NCBI GenBank assembly: GCA_018296165.2
Contig: JACKQL020000052.1
Coordinates: 248,001 to 312,000 of the forward strand
Source of the DNA: Termitomyces sp. T153
Lineage: Eukaryota; Basidiomycota; Agaricomycetes; Agaricales; Lyophyllaceae
DNA length: 64,000 nucleotides
Direction: 5' to 3'
Both the position numbers and the translations under genes were made by a program. The notes below the pieces were generated by a model. The model had not been told where the DNA came from, did not search any database, and worked only from the letters and a program-made list of their open reading frames with translations. This document shows, one piece after another, positions 35,268-46,300 of the stretch. Each line of letters opens with the position of its first letter. Within the stretch, counting starts at the first letter, position 1.

Positions 35268-36232
35268 ATGCCTTCACCTCCCATCTCCGTCTTTTTAACT
35301 ACAATCGCGTCTCAGCCGGCCCTGAGACAACGACAAGGTTAGCTGTGTCTCTAGACATGACACTAATGCTTATCGTGACTGCTAGAGTATTTGTTGCGCA
35401 TCCTTCAGGTCAAGAAGATACCATTCAATTCTTATGACTTAGCGTCAGATGAATCTGCAAAACGATTATGGAAGAGGAGAGCGCCGGCGGGTAAGTTCTA
35501 TGCCTTCGTCGCAACTCTTGACTACATATATGGCACTACAGACAAACAACAACTGCCGGGGATCCTCGTCGGCAACCAGTTTCCTGGTGTATGCTACCTT
35601 CATACATCTTGATGTCCACTCATTGCTCATCAAATATGCAGACCTTTGCTGAATTGTGGGTGAATTTCTGTTAGAAATAGTCATAGCCTAATTAGCTGGC
35701 CAGCGAAGATGCCGTCGAGTGCGGTGAATTAGACTCCTTCTTACGCCTCAATGAGACCTGGCACGAAGACGAAGATCAGCCTGTGATCCCTGCGCAGCCT
35801 ATCGGCGTTCCCGGTGCCGTTCTTCCATTGCAAATGACGCCGGAGCATCTCAGGAGGAAGATCCTCGCTCAGCCGCCGCCCGACTCCCCGCTCAAAGGCA
35901 AAAAGACTATTCCCGATAGTAAGCGCCACGGGAAATTCGACATCAGCACAGAGCTTGAAGGGTATGGCCTTCAAGGAGTCAATGTTACTGAGGAGGAACT
36001 CAAAAATCTTGTTGCGGAACTGGGACTTGATGGGGATGAAGCAGGAGACTTAGCGAAGGAATTGAGTGGTCCTCCGTCGAATCCACCATCACAAATCAAG
36101 GCAGAGACGGAGGCTTCTGGAAATTCGGAGACGCCTCCCATCACACTTCCTCAGACTTCAGATGAGGACCTCAAGTCGGGTAATAAACCTACGATTCATG
36201 AAGAGGGCGAAGCGACGAAAGCGAGCGCGTAA
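35268..36232 (+). CDS. SH3BGR-like (glutaredoxin-fold) protein
   Basis: N-terminal thioredoxin-fold domain of the SH3-binding glutamic-acid-rich (SH3BGR) family. Start MPSPPISVFLTTIASQPALR, joined to EYLLRILQVKKIPFNSYDLA, RLWKRRAPADKQQLPGILVG, NQFPG-TFAEFEDAVECGEL. The CxxC of true glutaredoxins is absent, as usual in this family. The C-terminal half is Pro/Glu/Ser-rich and probably disordered (LPLQMTPEHLRRKILAQPPP; LKNLVAELGLDGDEAGDLAK), ending GEATKASA. Introns are short and restore frame exactly, including one directly after FPG and a tiny exon (ACCTTTGCTGAATT, 14 bp) before the next. Confidence 0.8.
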
Positions 36233-37022
36233 TATGTATGATTGCCTTTGGACGACGGGCGTTCACGTCAAGTTGCTAGTGTATGAAGCTGAGACCGAGA
36301 TGTGTCGTCGTTTAGCCTCTTGTCAGCAGAAGCATGGTCCAAACTGCAGTGGACGCAATGATAAATCTTTTGCTGTCAAAAAAGAAAACCGTGCACAATA
36401 GTTTTTGTGTCACCCTAGTATCGCCACCAGGATGTCGACTCAAATGACGAACGAATACGCAACATTCGGTCGGACACTGACAAGCCTTCGCTTCCAACCT
36501 GTTCCAAGCGCAACTCCCGTTTGACTCATAAGTGGACACGAGGGTAGTAATTGGCCGGTCAATCGTATAAGAGATGTATTCCCTTGATAATTGCCGAAAT
36601 TTCAGAGATCAAAGTGATCATCGCGGAAGAAGACTTGCCACCTGAGTTACACTCGAGTTAGACCTTTCAGAGCTACCATATGATCCATGATTCAAGGCCA
36701 ACCATAAAAGAAAGTAACTTCAGTAGAACAAGGCAGGGCAGAATCCAACAGATAATGTACAATGACCATGGTTGTTCAGGAACATTATGATCTTACACAG
36801 TCTAAGGAGGTCAAAAGTGAAGGCTATTTTACGAGTATAGGTCGCGTCCAACATCGAAGACTCCGAATCCGAACTACATGTATAACTCCTGCGCAGATCA
36901 GTCAAGAGTCTGAGTCAGATCGTCCATCTAGAGTTCTTGATGCGCGCCGACGAAGCGCATTTGACTTGATACTTGCAGCCGGCATGGCTTCGACCTTGAT
37001 TCTCTGACCAGGGGATAAATGT
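36233..37022. other. Gene-free interval between convergent genes
   Basis: About 790 bp between the stop of the SH3BGR-like gene and the stop of seipin, which converge. Small ORFs on both strands lack motifs and codon character. It probably contains both 3' untranslated regions; nothing else seen. Confidence 0.5.
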
Positions 37023-38171
37023 TCAGTGTCTAGTAGACAGAGGGAAAATAAGTGGACTCGCTGATTTCCGACTGAGGCTTCTACTCTGCTTGCCTCTACG
37101 CCTCACAAAGGATTTTTCATCAATGTCGGAACTTGAAGAAGATGGAGTTTTGATCCCTATATCCGTTGGTATTCCTCTGGTATCGGGACTACTTTCATCT
37201 CTTGGTGCTCGACGAAACATAGTAGGTAATATGCACCCTGCCAGGATGACAGATAGAATGACAAGGAATAATGTTGCCGATATCAGAGCAAATGTTAAGG
37301 GGAAACGGGAAACGAGACCACTGGAGAAAAATCAGCGACTTGCAACCATTAGGGCAACGAACCTTACCGAATGCCGTGATGAACAACAGAACCCTTAACC
37401 GACGCGGATATTACGCTTATCTCTCGTCCTTCGCCATTGCCTAGGCTTTTCCATTGGTCACCGCGACCAACTTCGACGAATGCAATAATCGTGGAGGAAC
37501 CTGGAAGAAACGACGATACCATCGGCACGGTTACGCTGATTGTACTAGGCTTTCGGCGAAAAAAAGATGTTCTAGGAGGAAACACAATTGCCTTATTGAG
37601 GATACGAATAAGAGGCCGCATCGCGTCAGTCCGCTAGTGACTCACTGGACGGCGAACCGAAGACAGAGTATTATTGGACGTAGTACTGAGAGTCAAGGTG
37701 GTCATGAAGTTCCCGAGAGCATAGTTAGATTCGACGGCAGGAATGCTCAGATGAACAGAAACATCATAACGCTGCTGAGGAACAAGAGGCGGGAGAGTTG
37801 ACAATGCGTAAGGAGGCGAGCCATCGCTGATATAGATGTGATTGGAGTCAAAAAAACGCGACAAAAATCCTGAAATGACATTACCCGAATTGTAGGTGCA
37901 GTGGAGACTCCCAACCGACTGCAACACTTTTCCAGACGATGAGACCAGAAAAAAAGGAAAGCAAAAGAATAAGGGGTATAAGAAAAATACAGATTAGTAC
38001 GGGAATAATTTGGGCCGCAAAGGGCCGGAGGTAAGAGACAAGATTGGTCGTGAGTACGAGAAAGAGACGGAGCGGCGCATATAGTACATTTTCAAGCACT
38101 TGGTTGGCGTGATCTTCTTGAGCAGCAACAAAGCTATTCTCCTGGGCTGTTGAAATATGCTCGTTATCCAT
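37023..38171 (-). CDS. Seipin homologue (lipid-droplet biogenesis)
   Basis: Endoplasmic-reticulum protein that marks and shapes sites of lipid-droplet formation. Start MDNEHISTAQENSFVAAQ. First membrane span near 38010-37945 (IIPVLICIFLIPLILLLSFF). Lumenal beta-sandwich with the seipin phrases LQFGDGSPPYALSTLPPLVP, QQRYDVSVHLSIPAVES, YALGNFMTTLTLS and SVRRP-AIVFPPRTSFFRRK. Second span near 37330-37260 (FALISATLFLVILSVILAG). Cytosolic Ser/Arg-rich tail ending SPLIFPLSTRH. All three introns are in-frame by this model. Two spans with N- and C-termini in the cytosol is the expected topology. The start lies 124 bp from the divergent gene at 38296. Confidence 0.85.
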
Positions 38172-38295
38172 TTCTAGCGAGATGGACCATATGGTGCAAG
38201 GTTGCTTAGCGCTGTTGCTCTGCTAATCCGACCACGTGCCATCATGGAGGGTCGCGCGAACTAAATTCTTTTTTGACGAGAGTTTCCGTACAATC

Positions 38296-38967
38296 ATGGC
38301 GTCTCAAAGCCCAGTTAGACAACTCTTCGGGCTCAATCCGTCCTCATCAGAACTCTCCCAGTATCTCGCCACACTTGCAGCCCATGTTTCCACTCCAAAT
38401 CCAACTACTCCTGAAGTCAAATCGTATCCAGACGTCGTTTATCTCAACTACTACCTGCTTGGCTTAAGTCTTCTCTTCATTCCTGCATCAGGATACAAAC
38501 CCAAAGCTGGCCTCCAACTGTCTGAGCTAAACAACGACCAGTTGATTTTGGACAGCCTTGATATCTACAATATACCGAAATCGTCAATATCTGGTCCGCG
38601 ATCAAAGGGATCATCTTCTCGGACAGCAGAACTAGCATTCTCGTCGTTCCCTTTATATCCTCTCGTTTTTGATGTAGGTGGAGGAGTGAAGGACAAGGAT
38701 GGCAATGTACAAACGCGTCCGTCGATCCTTGAGGTTACCTCGCAAACAACCGGAAAAGATTTTGTGCAGTGTTTAGGAGAGCCTGATCGCAAAGGGGGAG
38801 GTGCAGGCCCATCTTCCGGGTCAATCGGTATATGGTGCGAGTGGAAACGGGATGGAATCATGGTTGAATTCGGGGGAGATGAAGCTAAAGGGCCTCAAGC
38901 ATGGGAAAGGGGTAAAGATGCTGCATGGAAAGTGATCACATTATTTTTATCTAACTCGTGCAAGTAA
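38296..38967 (+). CDS. Conserved protein of unknown function, intronless
   Basis: I do not recognise a named family. A single 223-residue exon starts MASQSPVRQLFGLNPSSSEL at 38296, in good start context. Features: aromatic YPDVVYLNYYLLGLSLLFIP near the N-terminus, GYKPKAGLQLSELN, a region rich in Ser/Gly, and a conserved-looking C-terminal part (DFVQCLGEPDRKGGGAGPSS; GIWCEWKRDGIMVEFGG; WERGKDAAWKVITLF). No signal peptide or clear membrane span. Being intronless is unusual in this intron-rich window. Codon use looks like its neighbours. Confidence 0.75.
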   Translation: MASQSPVRQLFGLNPSSSELSQYLATLAAHVSTPNPTTPEVKSYPDVVYLNYYLLGLSLLFIPASGYKPKAGLQLSELNNDQLILDSLDIYNIPKSSISGPRSKGSSSRTAELAFSSFPLYPLVFDVGGGVKDKDGNVQTRPSILEVTSQTTGKDFVQCLGEPDRKGGGAGPSSGSIGIWCEWKRDGIMVEFGGDEAKGPQAWERGKDAAWKVITLFLSNSCK

Positions 38968-39161
38968 CGATGAGTCACTCCTGGAGATTAGTCGGATGGG
39001 GGTACGCCCTTCTCGCGTGGTACTGATTTCACCTGGCTTCGAGCTGTCAGTTTCACTCCAGCTGACCCACTGATGCTTGACATGTGATTGTCGCATAGCA
39101 ACAACTATATTACACTCAATCTCATCCATCGCGTCTCTCAAACATAACACTTCTATCTACT

Positions 39162-39941
39162 ATGGCGGCGCCTGAATCTCTCACTATTCTCGATATTACT
39201 GGAACATATACCATGGTGCGACCCGAAGCGATTTCTTGTCTGATATATATCTCTCAATTCTCTGAATGACTTGTCAGAATAAGGTGAAGAGCGACAATAG
39301 TACCGATGAGATACTTCGCTTGCAAGGTGTGAGCTGGTTCAAACGCAAGGCGATTTCCATTGGCAGCATTACTCTCAAAGTTAAACACTACAAGGATGAA
39401 GAGGGTATTGAACACGTCGACATTGACCAGTAAGGCAACGTCTGTCTATCCAGTACGTCACTAAGGACATAATTGTGAAGAACCTTGACTGGTGGTATCC
39501 CTGGCACCACTGAGAAACGCACTTTGTGGTGGAAAGAAAGGCATAACGAAGATCACCTTTTTGGAGCCGTAGTTGGAAAAACGAGGAGGACAAAAGTTGA
39601 CGTCTTTGACGAGGACTTTTTAAAGAAAGGGTGGACGGAGGATACATTGGAATATGGTGTTATCCAGTCCTACGTCGAGAGTGACACACCGAAGAGTGGG
39701 ACAACTTGGATCGCTAACCAGGTATGTCCTTCCGGACCGGGTCTGGCCGTTGTAATGATCTACCTTGCTCCAGACCTGGGGAATTGAAGTTGTCGATGGA
39801 GAGAGAAGATATACAAGACATGTGAAATTCACTGGTCCTCATGGAGAAGATATCGAATGTCGTCTGGTATATGACTACCGTAAGTCTTGACACCTTTCAA
39901 AGTTCATCTGCTCATACTTGACTGCAGTTGGACCTCTGTAA
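39162..39941 (+). CDS. Small lipocalin-like fungal protein of unknown function
   Basis: About 190 residues from six exons. It begins MAAPESLTILDITGTYTM-NK and continues EILRLQGVSWFKRKAISIGS, ITLKVKHYKDEEGIEHVDID, TLTGGIPGTTEKRTLWWKER, DHLFGAVVGKTRRTKV, SYVESDTPKSGTTWIANQ, TWGIEVVDGERRYTRHVKF, and ends LVYDYLGPL. The alternating beta pattern and the initial GTYTMNK suggest a lipocalin or fatty-acid-binding-like barrel (inference). Such proteins are widespread in fungi, sometimes labelled LCCL-domain; a true LCCL domain is in the next gene, not here. All exon joins are in frame, so the gene is intact. Confidence 0.75.
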
Positions 39942-40074
39942 ATTTGGTCAACGTCAGCGAATCTCTAATCTTATCTGTTATCCTGTAGTATATTCTTCCG
40001 TCGATCGCTTAGTCATTTATGGAAGTTTATGATGATTGTTGCCTTGGACTTGAGTATAGTAACACACTTGACAC

Positions 40075-42208
40075 ATGGCCGAGGGCGGTGTGAGTCCAAG
40101 CTCGAGCTCATCGCACAAGGTGGACATGGCGCCCTTTTTAGACACCAACAAGACGCGCGAAGACGTTGATGTCCAGCCTGCTGACCTTTCACAGGATTCT
40201 CACTTGGAAGCCGCATTGGGAACGTCACCAGATTCGACTTGGCCGAATTGGAAGACGAGAAAAGACCTTTTCTTCAGAAGATTATCAACAGCGCACCCGC
40301 GTACTTCGAACTTCCTTTTGCGCATTATTAATTATTTGAGAGGCCCGAGACCAAAGGTTAATTCGCCAGGTCTGTGTTCGAAGAGGTGTTTCATCGGAGC
40401 GCGAACTCACACACATCTACAGATCCAGTACCATTCCTAGACATTGACTGGTTTGTCCTAGGGCGACATATACGGATTCCTCTTGAATCTACAGTCCTTC
40501 GTTTAACTCGACCCTTCGTCAACCCTTGGCTATTTCTTGTTCTTGGTGCTGCCTATATCATCAGTTTTGCCTTCTTCTCACGCGCGCAGTCATTTCTCAC
40601 TCCGGCGTCTTCTTACATAACTTGCGATGCTGCATTCTGGTCATCAAATAACGGCTGTGGCTTAGACGGGGAACTCTGCGAGCCTTTCATTAATCCAGCT
40701 ATAGACTTTCGTTGTCCAGCGCAGTGCGACAGTCTCATTCTTCAGAACCCTAGGACTGTGGGGGGTGAACAGGTCGCTTTTGTACCTCTGATTGTTGGGG
40801 GTGGAGACTCCCAGCACACCTACAGAGGGGACAGCTTCATTTGTGCTGCGGCGAATCAGCAGTGGGTAAATTTCGAAAATAGGTTCTGACATATAACTCA
40901 CATCTTTTTCCAGGGGTCTGACGAGTAATCATAGAGGGGGCTGTGCATCAGTTGAACCTATTGGAAACTTTACTGACTTCCTTCCTACAATGAGTCATGG
41001 GCTCACATCGATTGGTTTCCCTACGGTCTTCCCCCTGTCCTTCAGACTTAGCAAGACACACAATCTATCGCACTGTGCGGATAACCGTGATGCAGCACTC
41101 GCGTTTAACATCATTATCACTTGGATCCTCTTCGTTGTCCTTCGACCTAGAGCAATTGTTTTATATTGGTGTCTTGTGTGTATAGGTTTCTGGCACATCA
41201 CCCTCTTTTCTCAGCCCCGGGCTTCTCCTCCAGATCTCAGTGACGGATTTGGTACTTTTCTGCCCACGCTGTTCATAGCATACGCCTTCTGGCGCTTAGC
41301 GTTCCGTTTCACCATGCCTGCCTTTTCCAAGGCACCCCTGGAGGCCTCAGTCTGGTATCTCGCACCCTTTTGGGTCGGCGTATTGAACAACGTCACGTTT
41401 GACAAAATCCCTATTAGCCGCCTCACAGCCTCTGACTTGTCCAAGAGGTCTGGTGCCATTACAGCACTTGTTATCATTGTTATCGTTGTCTTGATTCTTG
41501 CCTTAAATCAGGTGCGCGTCATGCGCAAGACAGGCTGGCTTCCACATTATCTGAAGTGGTACATCATCGGTGGCCTCGTAGTCTTGGTGATATCCCAATT
41601 ACCGGGTCTCGAGCTCCGCATTCACCATTACATCATTTCTATGGCTCTTATTCCTGGTACTGCCTTTCCGACAAGAATGTCTGCAATTCTTCAAGCATTC
41701 TTGCTCGGGATGTTCTTGAATGGAGCGGCTGCCTTTGGATTTGATTCTATTTTGCAAACAGCGGCAGAGGTAGCTTCTTAACGTTTGCGCGAATTCTCGT
41801 ACACTGATATGGATCCACCTTGATAGCTCCAAGAGGATGGCCCATCAGGTTCCTTGTTACCCACATTCCTTACTAACTCGACCAACTACAATTCTTCGAT
41901 TCCACTGATGAATCAGACGATCTTCTGGGATGCGTTGCCTAGTTCTTGGGATGGGTTTGCTCTTCTCGTGGACGACGTCGAGAGATATGCCGGGACCGCG
42001 CTCAATTTCTCCCTAGCGGCGTTCGACACCACCCTCCCGCATTTCTTCAGGCTTGCGGTAAGTGTCAGGCCAGTGTCTCCATTGACTTGTATCCGTTGAC
42101 TTTGTGCCTGATCAGTTTACATCGGGTGATACTACTGGGGACTTTACCATGCCTGCAACTCTGTGGCCGAACGGGACTTGGGTAGATCCGGCACCTGGAC
42201 CTTCGTGA
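40075..42208 (+). CDS. LCCL-domain multi-pass membrane protein
   Basis: Fungal membrane protein with an extracytoplasmic LCCL domain between membrane spans. Cytoplasmic N-terminus from MAEGGVSPSSSSSHKVDMAP; first span WLFLVLGAAYIISFAFF (about 40530-40580). The LCCL domain follows: YITCDAAFWSSNNGCGLDG, FRCPAQCD, YRGDSFICAAANQQ-GLTSNH, RGGCASVE, with the expected Cys pattern and the His residue shifted to TYRGDS. After it are FPTVFPLSFRLSKTHNLSHC and at least five spans (AFNIIITWILFVVL, GTFLPTLFIAYAFWRLAF, ITALVIIVIVVLILAL, WYIIGGLVVLVISQL, ILQAFLLGMFLNGAAAFGF). It ends with a glycosylated-looking lumenal tail. Molecular role unknown; often linked to the vacuole or plasma membrane in other fungi. 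Confidence 0.88.
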
Positions 42209-42523
42209 TTGTCAAATACCTATTGAATGTGGGTCTTGGATGTTTGAACATTGGGCATTTGAATTGTGTATTTATGTCTTGTATGCCCGTGGAGCCAGTA
42301 CCCCGATGTATCTTGTAGGTGAATATATTAGTTCTCCTCTCCTCTCCGAGTAAGTAATGTGGATTGTCGTGTACCAAGTGACAGTGTCACTTGGACAGCT
42401 AGCTGTCACTAATGTGGATTGGCGTTTCAGTCACACGTACATCTATGTACAGTATATATATAAGGTTGCGTGGACAGTAGTTGTACTATCGATATCACAG
42501 CCATCTGGGAACCCTCTGTGCGC
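42209..42523. other. Intergenic, no gene seen
   Basis: About 315 bp. It has a short dyad, GTGACAGTGTCAC, near 42378-42391 followed at once by another inverted-repeat-like stretch ACAGCTAGCTGT, and a TA-rich run near 42452-42462 that could serve as TATA for the next gene. Confidence 0.4.
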
Positions 42524-43282
42524 ATGTCAAACTTTACAAGCTCCTATGGTGAAGTCAAGTTTGTACACCCTGAATGCAAGTCGGATATGGAATCGACAGA
42601 GCTGTGGACTGACTGACGACTGGCAGACTTTGTTCAGAGTGGTAGTCTGGATGAGTGGATTTGTAAGATCTGCACCAGTGGGTCCGATGTGGACTACATG
42701 ACGCTGAAGACGGCACAACACCATGAGCGACATTCGGCGGAGCACACACGGAACGCGATAGAGGTAGAACGGCGGCAATGGGTGATGAGTGAGCCGGATG
42801 CATCGGGGTGGGATCAACCACGAGAGAGTGAACCTGTGCTGACGAAGGAGGAAGTCAAGATGAGAGAGAGTCAGATACATGTAGATCTAGTGCGGGACAT
42901 GGTGCCATTCTGGATCAGGGGGATGGAGGCGGCAGAACGGGGAGAGGTGCTGCGACTGGAAGAATTTCTGGCAAAGCTGGAGACGGAGTCGAGCTGGGAG
43001 GGGAGTGTGGGGGAGGACGGGTGGGGGGAGGGCGTGGAGTGGGGAAATGGCTGGGGGGACAGTGTAGTGACTAAAAAGAAGCGGGCGCGTCGGCAGACCC
43101 GGAATAATGCGTACGAGTTTGTGGAGGACGTGGCTCGGCAGGAAGCGGCAGACCCAGAGCGCAGACGGCGGATGCACCGTTTCTTCGAGGTATGCCCGTG
43201 TGTCGCCGCAGTCTCCCCGTCTGACGCTCTCCAGATGCCAACCGACGAAAAGCTCAGAAGAATACGCGCCCTCGTCCACTGA
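42524..43282 (+). CDS. Small protein with a C2H2-like zinc-binding pattern, unknown function
   Basis: Not recognised beyond pattern. The clear exon (from about 42638) reads SGSLDEWICKICTSGSDVDY, then MTLKTAQHHERHSAEH: two Cys separated by two residues and several His about 20 residues on, as in a degenerate C2H2 finger. A helical charged region follows (ESQIHVDLVRDMVPFWIRGM; LRLEEFLAKLE), then a Gly/Trp-rich low-complexity stretch (GWGEGVEWGNGWGD), and a basic segment TKKKRARRQTR. The last small exon after an intron at about 43191-43233 is MPTDEKLRRIRALVH. The start at 42524 (MSNFTSSYGEVKF) is a guess, because the first splice is uncertain. The coding strand is unusually G-rich. Confidence 0.5.
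42996..43058 (+). repeat. G-run cluster with G-quadruplex potential
   Basis: At least seven runs of three to six G within 63 bp, all on the coding strand of the zinc-finger-like gene, encode its Gly/Trp/Glu tract. The spacing allows an intramolecular G-quadruplex in DNA or mRNA. Confidence 0.6.
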
Positions 43283-43332
43283 CGTCATAATTACTTGTAC
43301 TTACTGACCGTGTGAACCATTTTTTGTGAGCA

Positions 43333-46300
43333 ATGCCTCCACCACTGCCTGTCTCTCTGAGTCCGCATATATGCGTCCTGCCCTCCCGCGATCTCGACGA
43401 CCTCCTCAACGCCGCCTTCCTCCCCCCTCTCCCACACATCCTCCAGTCTTTCTCCCCCCTGCCCCAGGGTACGTGTCCCCTCCTTGCCTAACCCTTGTTC
43501 TTGACCTCCAGTTCAGTCACAACACGTACGACTTCCCTCGTGTCGGTCCCCCATGCATCTTTTGCTCTCAGATTCTCCGACCTGCTCGACATCGAGGCTG
43601 CTTGTGCCGAAGCCGAAGAACAACGCGCTGTTCGGACGATAGACTGGATTGGTGCCCGCATCAACAAACGTTGTGCCAAGTGGACCGATGACACAGACTC
43701 CCATCGCTCACCGTGGTGGGATGAGCTTAGACGCTGCATTGAAGGCGATCATGTTCCCTCCAAGACAGAGGGATGGAATCACCCGGTTGCCCGTATGTTC
43801 TACTTCTTTCAGCTTACACGCGGCATTCAATTCTTCCAGTCATCCTTGCTGTATCTACCACTGCCCCCAATCCACTTCAAGCCGTGGCTGCTTTGCATTC
43901 TCGGGTACTTGAGCTTCCACCCTGGGTAGACACCAATATCCTACGATACACATTGATCATACATCCTGAGAATTCCCCGCTATCAAACGACGAGTTGGTA
44001 TCACTTTCCAGTCGTTCCCGATCCTTATGCTAATATCTGAATAACAGAGCAGGCGCCCTCTTCAATGCCGTCAAGAAGCAATATGGTTTACACAGCTATC
44101 TCCTGCCATTGTCTTTACCCACCCCACCGCCACCGCCAGTGCCAGTCCCGGCCTTGATACCCAGACTTCCACCACCACCTCCATCCCGAGAGCCGCGCGA
44201 CCTACCACTTCCACCAATACCCCAAACGCCCGGTTTTCCTCCCGATTCGAGTGGTCTACACACGATACGATTGACAGAGAAAGATATTCAGCAAACTGCA
44301 CGATTCACGCGTGAGTTCTTAGTAATGAGCCTATTACCTTGGATGGAAAAGTGTGTCTTGGACTGGAACGAAGCTGTTTGTCATGTTATATCTCCTCTAC
44401 ACATGAAAGGATTTGCTGAGATATCGATCTAGTTTACATCCACCCGTCGGTTACCGTCGCGTCTGTTCTCTTCTACTCGCCGTCTTTTTGGCTCTCCATC
44501 TCCATCTCCGTCCCCTTCGCACAATATGTCCTCTTCTTTGTCATCGCTTCCTCTTAAGGCGGCCATGAATGCATCCGGACAGGGTTCTGTTTCTCCCCCA
44601 TCCCAACAACGCCGATTAGCAGAGTTTGCTACAATTTTAGGAGATTTGAAGCTTGCGGTCACTGTTTGGGAGGCTTTAAGGAAAGATGGCAAAGGTGGTT
44701 CAGTGCGTTCATTGAGTAGGATCTATTGTTCCTCCAGCTGAGTTCTTTCCCAGGATATGCTACCTTTGCTATTATCTCCCTCGCCTACTCTATCACTTCA
44801 TGCAAGCAACGCGCTTTCCGGGATGCAATTAGAAGTATCCGAACCCCTGCCTCATGAACAGTTGACTGCCCTCAAATATGCCGTCCGTTGGGAAGCGGGG
44901 ATAAACACATCCGACTTTCTCAAATATCCAGTAGAAGGAGAACGGTGGCTGGTATGGGCTGCAGGCAATGTAAATCAACCACGACCGTTACACATGGGGC
45001 ATATTAAACATTTTACTAGTCAGAAGAGCCACCTGCGGCCCTATTGCTGGCGCGTGCCGCGTTGCTCAGCTCTCAAAAACAATCCAAGAGGCGAGCGGCT
45101 CTTTGGTACCTTTCTGCTGCGAATAGGCTTGAGAAATGTGGCATCGTGAGTTCCTTGGTGATATCAGTTGTACTAGAGGGTCTGAGGGAGAGTTAAGAAA
45201 CCGCTGACAATGTTCTTTCTCCGTCGAGCACACGAATTGTACAATGACCGACCCCAAAAGTCTTTATCTCCGTCCTTCTGGGAATCTGAAGGACAGCCGC
45301 CACTTGAGACGTACGGGATCGATGCGATCATGTCCAACATTGAACATTCTCTAGGTATCAATGGTGATTTGACTCTAGTCTTTTCAGTTTTTGACTCGCT
45401 TTCAGGTCGCTTGCTGTACACGACAGGCGATGTTGCAGGTGCTGTTCGCTTTTTCTTGGGGCTACTAAGAGGGTCGACTGGAAATCCGTCGCGTACATCG
45501 TCATCCCCTTCAACAGGAAACGATGGTGAAAATAAGCTTCCCTATACGGATAAAGTATACCTTGACGATTTTAGAGTGGCATATGCCGTGAGCAAACAAC
45601 ATTATTTGATAACATGAACATCTCAAATTGCTTCCGCAGCATTTCAAGGAGACTTCTCCTGAAAGTAAACAACTAAATGACTTGAAATTGCCTTTTACCT
45701 TTTGCATCACACAACAGACACAACTGCGCCTTGCGGGTGATATGCAAGATAGAGCAAGTGGGGTGTGGGAAGCTCGGGAGGAATCATGGAAGTCATTTAG
45801 CAAGTCTTTGGGTCGCACAGAAGGATTATCCGCCAGCGGCAAGGCATCGGTGAACGGTAGGTAACTTTCGTTATTTTCAGTCCACTTTTTCAACGTCTGT
45901 TTAGAGGTCTTTTGGGTTGATTTAGTCCTCCGAAATCCTTTGAATACTGAAATTAATTTGTCGAATGTGACGGTTACTGTACAAGAGTGCAGTGCTCAAG
46001 ACCTTTCTTCCCCCACATCTTTTGTCGAGGTCGAAGTTATCAATGACATCGTACTTGGCGCAAAGGAGTTGCGAACTGTGAGTTTTTTCGGGTTTCTGAA
46101 GTAATGCGCATCTTCATAGCTTTCAGGTTCCGATCTCTATTCAATCCTCCCGTGCAACCTCTCTGGTAGTTACTCATGCAACTTATGACTTCCTCTCCCT
46201 TCTTTCGTCCGCTGAACCCCTTACTTCTCGCGGCCGCCGGCTTCATGACACAGTTGCCCAGCGATTGCAGCCTACTTATGCACCCGATGTCACGATCAAG

